Part shown: in pieces, positions 33,412 through 39,089 of the stretch
Layout of the letters: every line of letters begins with the position of its first letter
How positions within the stretch are numbered: position 1 is the stretch's first letter
Assembly (NCBI GenBank): GCA_025356235.1
Contig: JANXUL010000092.1
Location: 1 to 39,089, forward strand
From: Bacteroidota bacterium
Lineage (GTDB): Bacteria; Bacteroidota; Bacteroidia; Chitinophagales; Chitinophagaceae
Length of the DNA: 39,089 nt
Reading direction: 5' to 3'
Translations under genes and position numbers: made by a program
Notes under the pieces: generated by a model
Databases searched by the model: none
What the model was told of the DNA's origin: nothing
What the model saw: the letters and a program-made list of their open reading frames with translations, nothing else

Positions 33412-34773
33412 TTAATCTTTTTTCTTATCATCGAACAGTTTGTCTTTTGCAACAATGGTAACCAGATTGCCATCTTTCAAAGTTTTACTTACGATGGAAT
33501 AAGGGCCGGTAATCACTTCATCACCTTGTTTTAAGCCTTCGAGTATTTCAATATAGTTAAGGTCCTGGATACCTGTTTTCACTTTCACTTTTTTAACGGT
33601 GTTATCTTTCTGCAAAACAAATACCACTTCTTCAATATCATCATCCGCAGAAGTAGATTTTACAGTGGTTTGTTCCGGTTTTTTATCATCTTTCTTATCT
33701 CCTGGAGCCTTATCGTTTTTCTTATCACGGGTAGTAACGGCATTCAATGCTACAGATAATACATTCTGTTTTGTTTTTGTTTGGATATCAGCACTGGCAC
33801 TCATTCCCGGGCGGAAAGGGAACCCTTTATTTGCTGAAAGCAGGTCGGCGTAACTGGAAGGTAGTAAACGGATATGTACTTTATAATTAGTTACTTCTGC
33901 ACTGGAAGAAGAGGTATTTGCGCCGGTATTGGGATTGGCAATCTTATATACCAATCCTTTAAATTTTCTATTGGTATAAGCATCTACTTCTACTACAGCG
34001 GTATCGCCTAATTTTACTTTTGGTATATCGTTCTCACCTACATCAACCCTTACTTCAATACTGCGCATGTCTGCCACGCGCATCATTTCAGTACCTACAT
34101 TAAAACTGTTACCTGCCACCCTCTCACCTTTTTTAACATTCATCAAACTGATCATACCATCCATAGGGGATGTGATCACTGTACGGGAGAGATCTTTGTC
34201 TGCTTTTGATAATTGTGCCTGTGCATTTTGAATAGAGGCTTCACCGCTTTTCAATCCTTCCCTCGCAGCAGTGTAGGAAGCTTCAGCAGTACGGTAATTT
34301 TGCTCTGCCTGCTCAAATTCTGAACGTGAGATCACTTTATCTGCCAATAATTTTTTTTGACGGTCGTAGATAACCTTCGCATTATCCAGCATAGCTTTTA
34401 ACCCTACCAGGCTGGCAGTAGAATTAGACAATTGTGCTTTACTCTGGTTTACACCGGCCACTACCTGGTCGCGCTGTGTTAAATAGATATCTGCATAAAT
34501 CCTTGCCAATATCTGGCCTTTTCTAACGCTATCGCCTTCGCTTACGTTCAGTTGCACTATTTCGCCGCTGATATCCGGGCTTACTTTCACTTCTATTTCG
34601 GGATACACTTTACCGCTTGCATTCACCGTTTCTATAACTGTTCTTTGGGTAATTTTTTCAGAAGATACTTTTATACCTTCTTCTTTCCCAATCACACCCG
34701 CTTTTTTCAGGCCGATGACAACAGCAATAATCACGACTAATGCAATGATGATCCAGAGCAATTTCTTATTCAT
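33412..34773 (-). CDS. HlyD/MacA-like periplasmic efflux adaptor
   Basis: 453-residue membrane-fusion protein linking an inner-membrane pump to a TolC channel. One N-terminal anchor helix (about 4-22: LLWIIIALVVIIAVVIGL), then the barrel-sandwich (lipoyl-like) halves VKVSPDISGEIVQLNVSEGD and VITSPMDGMISLMNVKKGE, separated by a long alpha-helical hairpin with Gln/Ala-rich coiled coils (about 95-195), and beta-barrel and membrane-proximal domains. The C-terminal part has a charged low-complexity insert (KKNDKAPGDKKDDKKPEQT). It lies 56 bases after the tolC-like gene. No ABC or RND pump follows: the next gene is gpsA behind a terminator. The usual MacB partner must be elsewhere. Confidence 0.88.
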   Translation of the reverse strand: MNKKLLWIIIALVVIIAVVIGLKKAGVIGKEEGIKVSSEKITQRTVIETVNASGKVYPEIEVKVSPDISGEIVQLNVSEGDSVRKGQILARIYADIYLTQRDQVVAGVNQSKAQLSNSTASLVGLKAMLDNAKVIYDRQKKLLADKVISRSEFEQAEQNYRTAEASYTAAREGLKSGEASIQNAQAQLSKADKDLSRTVITSPMDGMISLMNVKKGERVAGNSFNVGTEMMRVADMRSIEVRVDVGENDIPKVKLGDTAVVEVDAYTNRKFKGLVYKIANPNTGANTSSSSAEVTNYKVHIRLLPSSYADLLSANKGFPFRPGMSASADIQTKTKQNVLSVALNAVTTRDKKNDKAPGDKKDDKKPEQTTVKSTSADDDIEEVVFVLQKDNTVKKVKVKTGIQDLNYIEILEGLKQGDEVITGPYSIVSKTLKDGNLVTIVAKDKLFDDKKKD

Positions 34774-34829
34774 ATAACGGATTTTCTTTTATGCGGTTAG
34801 CTCGTTTTATTAACCCAGAATTTTATAAT

Positions 34830-36293
34830 TTATAATTTCAGGCCTTTGCCTTTATAAAATTCAAGCAGTTTCATCTTAAATACATAGTCGTATTGGTTAC
34901 TCAGTTGCTGCACTTTTGACCGTAACAGGTTATTCTGAAGTGTAATCAGATCGAGCGAACTCAGCAATCCTGCTTCATAACGTTTGCTGCCAAAATCATA
35001 CGCTTTTTGTGAGCTTTCCACTGTTTTCTTACCGGCATTGAATTTTTGCAGGGCAGTTATGGCATTGGTATAGGCCGTATAAATATTCTGATGCAGTGTT
35101 TGATCGCTTTGTGTTTTCTGCAATTCTGCAGATTTGAGGTTTAATTTGGATTGCTGGTACCCGATCCGCCCCTGGCCATTGCTAAAAATGGGTATACTTA
35201 CGCTGAGGCCAACGTTTTGTCCGAAATTATTATTTAATTGATTGCTCCATCCGTCCCATAACTGGCCAAAACCGCGGGTAGTTTGTGTTAGCTTGTATAT
35301 GGGACTCTGTACGTAATAATTCACATTATTAAGTGTGATGATAGGCTCGGCCCCTGTAACCGGCGAATAACCCAGGAAACTGACCCCGGAGGTTGTTTTA
35401 AATGAATTGGAAAAGTTAGTAGAAAGGTTCCCGCCCAGTGTAATGGTAGGATACATCAGTGCTTTTGAGACCAGGAGATTTTTTTGGGAAGCTTTGATTC
35501 TGAATTCATTTGCTTTCTGTAAAGGTTGATTTGCCAGGGCCATTTGGTAAACTAATTCCGGTTGGAGTTCTGTGAAAGATTCGATAGGTATCTGGTCAAC
35601 CAGGGGTGTTTCTATCCCAAAAAGTACATCGGTATTCAGGTTCAGCAATGCGCGTAATGCAAGCAGGTTTTGTTCGTAATTACCTTTTGCGGTATAATAG
35701 TTACTGCTATCCGTTGCCAGTTGTGATTCTACTTCAGACAGGTTCAGTTCTGGCAATACGCCTGCATCTACCCTTTTTTTAGTAATATCAAACTGATTCT
35801 GCGTTTGTGCTATCTGCACATCGGCAATAGCTATCTGTTCTTTTGCCGCCAATACCTGTAAATAATAAGTGGCTACATTGAATGAAATATCACTTTTTGC
35901 TTTCTCAACATCAGCCAATGCCGCTTTGGCATTAAATTCTGCGTATTCCTTACTGTACTTTAAACGACCGTTATTATATAACTGCACACCGCCATTGATA
36001 CCAAAGTTCTGGTAAAGGAACTGCGAGGTAGAAAATGTATTGGTGGTGGGATCAATAGAACGCCCAAAACGCACACCGGTTGAAGTGCTTCCCGACACAC
36101 TGGGGTATACATTATACCTTGCCTGCTTTGCCTGTAAGGCAGCTATTCTTGCCTGCACATCGGCCTGCTGAATGGAGATATTAAACTGTATGGCATGCTC
36201 AATACAATGGCGCAGATCCCAGTTATCGGATGCTCTTTGTGCGTAAGAATGCAGCAGTATGGTAGAACATAGAAGGGTTAGAAGCTTCTTCAT
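34830..36293 (-). CDS. TolC-family outer-membrane efflux channel
   Basis: 487-residue outer-membrane factor. A signal peptide (MKKLLTLLCSTILLHSYAQ) is followed by two repeats of helical-coil plus strand pattern: WDLRHCIEHAIQFNISIQQA opens the first, and NQPLQKANEFRIKASQKNLL the second; VGLSVSIPIFSNGQ is the strand-turn typical of the barrel. The C-terminal coil LITLQNNLLRSKVQQLSNQY is also characteristic. The start at 36293 is set by the signal peptide and the adjacent -7 element; the frame continues 39 codons upstream through a hairpin and is rejected. First gene of the two-gene efflux operon with the HlyD-like adaptor. Confidence 0.9.
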   Translation of the reverse strand: MKKLLTLLCSTILLHSYAQRASDNWDLRHCIEHAIQFNISIQQADVQARIAALQAKQARYNVYPSVSGSTSTGVRFGRSIDPTTNTFSTSQFLYQNFGINGGVQLYNNGRLKYSKEYAEFNAKAALADVEKAKSDISFNVATYYLQVLAAKEQIAIADVQIAQTQNQFDITKKRVDAGVLPELNLSEVESQLATDSSNYYTAKGNYEQNLLALRALLNLNTDVLFGIETPLVDQIPIESFTELQPELVYQMALANQPLQKANEFRIKASQKNLLVSKALMYPTITLGGNLSTNFSNSFKTTSGVSFLGYSPVTGAEPIITLNNVNYYVQSPIYKLTQTTRGFGQLWDGWSNQLNNNFGQNVGLSVSIPIFSNGQGRIGYQQSKLNLKSAELQKTQSDQTLHQNIYTAYTNAITALQKFNAGKKTVESSQKAYDFGSKRYEAGLLSSLDLITLQNNLLRSKVQQLSNQYDYVFKMKLLEFYKGKGLKL

Positions 36294-36299
36294 ATATAA

Positions 36300-36307
36300 C
36301 AAAAATA
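36300..36307 (-). promoter_or_regulatory. -7 element (TATTTTTG) close to the tolC-like start
   Basis: Exact TAnnTTTG match on the minus strand ending 6 bases before the ATG at 36293, implying a very short or absent leader. Its first base is also the last of the adjacent hairpin arm. Confidence 0.5.
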
Positions 36308-36368
36308 ACGGTTTCCTTCCCACTTCCCTAAATTTTAGACAGGCGGAAAGGAATGGGAGCAAACCGTT
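36307..36368. repeat. Dyad upstream of the efflux operon
   Basis: AACGGTTT (36307-36314) and AAACCGTT (36361-36368) are perfect 8-bp arms; inside, CCCA-TTCC can pair with GGAATGGG with a 1-base bulge. It lies between the permease stop codon and the efflux promoter, so it may be the permease terminator, an operator for the efflux genes, or both. Confidence 0.5.
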
Positions 36369-36458
36369 AAAAAAATGATATAAAAGGCGATCTATGGCAG
36401 TTAAAGCCACATACAGAGGAGTAATCGGTAAGCGGTTTATGCCGTTTTCAGGTCAATC

Positions 36459-37820
36459 TTATGGTATCTCCCCTTCGGTTGCGTGCGGAGGGTTTTGTTT
36501 ATTGATTTGCTTCGCCACAAAATAGATCACCATAAATGCAGCCAAAACTGCCAGTCCTACCAATGCTGTATCCGGCGTTTGGATGGCAATACTTACCCCA
36601 ACAAAAATATAAGCCCCCATAAAAATGAGCGGCAACAATGGATATAATTTCATTTTATAAATACCCGTATTATCTAAATGTTTTGTGCGTTTGCGTAATA
36701 CAAAAATCGTGGCACTCGAGGCAACCATTCCGAAGCAATCTAAAAAAATGGTGAAGTTGAGTATTTTTTCAAAAGTCTGCGCGAAGAAAAGTATGATGAT
36801 GCACATGGCTGCGAACACTGTTAAGGAAACTGTGAGCACTTCATTTTTCGGGTTTTGTTTGGAGAAAGCTCTGGGCAGCACCCCTTCCCCGCTCATGGCA
36901 TACATAACCCTTGGGTTACTCATTAATAAAGCATTTACATACGCCAGTACCCCAAAAAATAAAAAGAAAGAAAATATATCCGCACCATTCTTACCGAAGG
37001 TTTTATTGATGACTACATACGCGATTTCTTTCTCACCTTTCATGTTATCAAATCCTACAATACTATAATAGCTTAGGTTTACCAACAAGTATAAACCAAT
37101 GATGATAGCAATACCGATAAAAATACCACGTGGAATATTTTTAGCCGGCTTATCTACTTCATTCCCAAAATTGATTGTCTGCTGGTAGCCGCCATACGTA
37201 AAAGAAACAGCGATCAGACTGATGCCTAAACTTTGTATCCAGCTCATAGATGGTGCCGCAGGGGCAGTAACAACAGCAGCTGCCTGTGCAACCTCATGGT
37301 GTGGGAAAAAGAGTGCCAGTATCAATACCACGATCATACTGATCTTGATGAGCATTAAAATATTCTGCGCCCGGGAACTCATACGCAGACCCCTTAAATT
37401 GATCAGATAAAAAATAACAATGGCCCCGCAACTGATTAATGCTTTATCAATATCCGTCCATCCGAATTGTGGAAATAATTTGGTGATATACCCGCTGCCA
37501 ATCAGCGCAACGCCACTTAAACTGGCGGCATTGCTGATCAGTATGATACAGTTAATGGCGAAAGCAATACTTGGGTGATACGCATACGAAAAAATTTTGT
37601 AATACCCTCCTGTAACCGGGTAACGGCTACCGATTTCAGCATAGGTAAGTGCACCACATAAGGCAAAAAAACCACCTAGTAACCATGCAGTAAAATACAC
37701 GGATGGTTCTATGGCATCTTTGGCACTGGTAGCTGCTGTTCGAAAAATACCCATACCAATCACCAATCCCACCACGATCATGGTAAAGCTGAATAAATTT
37801 AATTTTTGTTTTCCCTGCAT
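36459..37820 (-). CDS. APC-family amino acid permease
   Basis: 453-residue inner-membrane transporter of the amino acid-polyamine-organocation superfamily, LAT/YfnA-like. About 12 helices are visible. The family motif lies in helix one (MIVVGLVIGMGIFRTA, unwound GxG region), followed by GGFFALCGALTYAEIGSRYP, and helix 6 has SFTYGGYQQTINFGNEVDKP, the second unwound segment. Substrate is not deducible from sequence. The start is the ATG at 37820 (MQGKQKLNLF); an in-frame extension to 37913 is built from repeat sequence and is rejected. It is divergent from the cobalamin riboswitch and btuB-like gene. Confidence 0.9.
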   Translation of the reverse strand: MQGKQKLNLFSFTMIVVGLVIGMGIFRTAATSAKDAIEPSVYFTAWLLGGFFALCGALTYAEIGSRYPVTGGYYKIFSYAYHPSIAFAINCIILISNAASLSGVALIGSGYITKLFPQFGWTDIDKALISCGAIVIFYLINLRGLRMSSRAQNILMLIKISMIVVLILALFFPHHEVAQAAAVVTAPAAPSMSWIQSLGISLIAVSFTYGGYQQTINFGNEVDKPAKNIPRGIFIGIAIIIGLYLLVNLSYYSIVGFDNMKGEKEIAYVVINKTFGKNGADIFSFFLFFGVLAYVNALLMSNPRVMYAMSGEGVLPRAFSKQNPKNEVLTVSLTVFAAMCIIILFFAQTFEKILNFTIFLDCFGMVASSATIFVLRKRTKHLDNTGIYKMKLYPLLPLIFMGAYIFVGVSIAIQTPDTALVGLAVLAAFMVIYFVAKQINKQNPPHATEGEIP

Positions 37821-37862
37821 AGCGATAGCGTAAGGGTTTAAATGTAGGAAACTTATGGGAAA

Positions 37863-37935
37863 TGGGGAAGGTGAGTAGTGAATCGTGAGAGATGAGTATT
37901 TTTTATTCACCATGTCTTCACCGCCAACTATCGAA
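37863..37935. repeat. Intergenic word-repeat (GTGA/TCAC words)
   Basis: Contains GTGAGTAGTGAATCGTGAG, TTCACC twice and GAATCACGAT: the same words in both orientations. Related words recur in the riboswitch arm (38109-38165) and near 13390-13410. Confidence 0.45.
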
Positions 37936-38009
37936 TCACGATCCAGAAGTTTTCAACCATCCGTGTACAACTTGCCGATAATAAAACATTGGCTTATTGC
38001 CTTCGCAAT

Positions 38010-38017
38010 TACATTTG
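38010..38017 (+). promoter_or_regulatory. Promoter of the btuB-like gene (TACATTTG)
   Basis: Exact TAnnTTTG match, with a TTG at 37989-37991 18 bases upstream in the -33 position. The transcription start would lie just before the riboswitch. Confidence 0.6.
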
Positions 38018-38019
38018 CA

Positions 38020-38250
38020 CAGTATTTGGTTCCTGCCTAAAGCGGGATTAAAAGGGAAGTTCGGTGCGATTCCGGCGCTATCCCCGTAGCTGTAAGCTCT
38101 TTTCGTAAATCGTTAGTCGTAAGTAGTGAAAATAATCTCACACTTCACGTCTCACCATTCACGATATGCCTGTTGAATCTTCAAACCACTGTTCCATAAA
38201 GGGATGGGAAGGTATTCAACAGAGAGCAAGCCAGAAGACCTGCCACATAC
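38020..38250 (+). ncRNA. Cobalamin (B12) riboswitch
   Basis: Adenosylcobalamin-class aptamer upstream of a btuB-like receptor gene. The conserved core is plain: AAAAGGGAAG, TTCGGTGCGATTCCGGCGC, ATCCCCGTAGCTGTAAGC, then after a variable arm CCACTG, GGGATGGGAAGG and the B12 box AGCAAGCCAGAAGACCTGCC (38225-38244). The variable arm between GTAAGC and CCACTG is long (about 90 bases) and is mostly an imperfect hairpin of repeat words (38109-38165). Downstream, TGCTGC/GCGGCA (38297-38312) with a T-tract at 38338-38344 may be part of the expression platform. B12 binding would lower expression of the receptor. Confidence 0.95.
38109..38165. repeat. Repeat-like hairpin inside the riboswitch variable arm
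   Basis: ATCGT at 38109-38113 pairs with ACGAT at 38161-38165, and AGTAGTGA at 38122-38129 partly with TCACACTT; between them lie GTCGTAAGTAGTGA and TCACACTTCACGTCTCACC. The words match those of the intergenic repeat at 37863-37935. Confidence 0.5.
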
Positions 38251-38377
38251 AAACTGATTATTCACGGCTTTCGGGTGAAAAGCATGGAATTTAAACTGCT
38301 GCTGCAGCGGCAATTTATATTTCTCCGTTTTTTTATTTTCCTGAAAGCTCATTGTTCCATTTAAAAAAAACAAAACA

Positions 38378-39089
38378 ATGAGCAAAACATTAACGCTCCT
38401 CGCAGCATTGCTGATAACAGGCAGTGCCCTTGCACAAAAAGACACTATCCAAACAGGCATATTGGATGAAGTGGTGGTTACCGCCAACAAAACAGAACAG
38501 AAACAAAGTACTACCGGTAAGGTTATTACCGTAATTACCAAAGCACAGATTGAAAAAAGCACCGGCAAAACAGTAGCACAGTTACTGAATGAACAGGCAG
38601 GCATTACCATTAATGGTGCCCTTAGTAATGCAGGTAGTGTTCAAACAGTATTCATGCGGGGTGGCGGATCGGGCCGCACTTTGATACTGATGGACGGCAT
38701 CCCGGTAAATGACCCATCACAGATCAACAATGATTTTGATCTGAATTTTTTTTCTATTAACGATGTAGAAAAGATTGAAATTTGTAAAGGTGCACAATCA
38801 ACCCTATATGGAAGTGATGCCATTGCCGGCGTAATCAATATCATTACCACAAAAGAAAATATTACCAAGCCGGTAAATATAAAAGCTACCGTAGCTGCCA
38901 GCAGCTTTGGCACGCTTAAAACCAACCTGCAGTTCTATGGCAAAGCAGATAAGTTTACCTATACTGCCCGTTATGCAAGGTTACAATCCAATGGTTTCTC
39001 TGCCGCATACGACAGCACAGGTACTAAAAACTATGACCGCGATGCCTATTTAGGCAATGTACTAAATGCTTCCCTGCAATACCATGCCG
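38378..39089 (+). CDS. BtuB-like TonB-dependent cobalamin receptor, 3' end outside window
   Basis: Open from the ATG at 38378 to the end of the window (237 complete codons visible out of roughly 600-650 expected). A signal peptide (MSKTLTLLAALLITGSALAQ) is followed by the TonB-box-like strand LDEVVVTANK, and the plug domain TAQLLNEQAG-type text: KTVAQLLNEQAGITINGA, FMRGGGSGRTLILMDGIPVN, IEICKGAQSTLYGSDAIAGV and INIITTK. The first barrel strands follow. It lacks the carboxypeptidase-like domain of the other two receptors here. The riboswitch in its leader makes cobalamin or cobinamide uptake very likely. Confidence 0.88.
   Translation, partial: MSKTLTLLAALLITGSALAQKDTIQTGILDEVVVTANKTEQKQSTTGKVITVITKAQIEKSTGKTVAQLLNEQAGITINGALSNAGSVQTVFMRGGGSGRTLILMDGIPVNDPSQINNDFDLNFFSINDVEKIEICKGAQSTLYGSDAIAGVINIITTKENITKPVNIKATVAASSFGTLKTNLQFYGKADKFTYTARYARLQSNGFSAAYDSTGTKNYDRDAYLGNVLNASLQYHA

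Noticed and set aside
37821..37913. 31-codon N-terminal extension of the APC permease
   Set aside because: It is made of the GTGA/TCAC repeat words, and APC proteins begin close to the first helix, as with the ATG at 37820.
38152..38610. 152-codon minus frame across the riboswitch and btuB start
   Set aside because: It overlaps the conserved aptamer and the signal peptide of the receptor; no protein family resemblance.

Overview
The window is chromosomal DNA of a Bacteroidota bacterium, most likely family Chitinophagaceae. The evidence is a complete type IX secretion/gliding motor set (gldK-L-M-N), a protein with a type IX C-terminal sorting domain, several SusC/BtuB-like TonB-dependent receptors with Bacteroidota N-terminal domains, the HemD-DUF4271 pair, and repeated matches to the Bacteroidota -7 promoter element TAnnTTTG. 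Base composition looks close to 40% GC by eye. I see no insertion sequence, phage gene, CRISPR array, rRNA or tRNA. This is mostly ordinary chromosome with some accessory islands.

Layout. 1-1029: 3' end of engB, then a YkuK-type RNase H-like gene. 1186-4825: a surface-glycan style island (two family 2 glycosyltransferases, a Cys-rich class I methyltransferase, an FkbM methyltransferase), followed by a divergent MsbA-like ABC exporter (5139-6941) and a DUF2721 membrane protein. 7661-13226: two closely related TonB-dependent receptors facing each other, the second preceded by a small His/Cys-containing membrane protein; metal uptake is my inference. 13409-16665: a DUF1501 (Tat-type signal plus type IX sorting domain) and DUF1800 operon. 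16840-19611: an ECF sigma factor, a one-TM protein with a barrel-like C-terminus, and an exported unknown. 19700-21511: uvrC. 21696-26534: gldKLMN on the minus strand. 26738-28792: a YyaL/SSP411-like thioredoxin-domain protein. 28936-32042: a tetrapyrrole group (hemD-like, DUF4271, divergent hemW). 32183-33308: gpsA with a possible 36-residue membrane peptide behind it. 33412-36293: a TolC plus HlyD/MacA-like efflux pair without a pump. 36459-37820: an APC amino acid permease. 38010-39089: a cobalamin riboswitch and the start of a BtuB-like receptor that runs off the end.

How the genes work together. GldK/L/M/N form the ring and proton-driven motor of type IX secretion, and the DUF1501 protein carries the C-terminal address such a system recognises, so the window holds both machine and a probable client. 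The B12 riboswitch controls the btuB-like gene. HemD and HemW both serve heme biosynthesis. Transcription units are well delimited by visible -7 elements and hairpin terminators, including several genes whose start codon lies only 4-6 bases after the -7 box, which points to leaderless or near-leaderless mRNAs.

The most noteworthy items are: the Tat-plus-type-IX DUF1501 protein next to a signal-less DUF1800 partner; the B12 riboswitch whose variable arm seems to be built from an intergenic repeat word; dyad symmetries sitting exactly in promoter spacers (gldK, the first TonB receptor); the convergent receptor pair; and a set of intergenic inverted repeats, each built from a different short repeated word.
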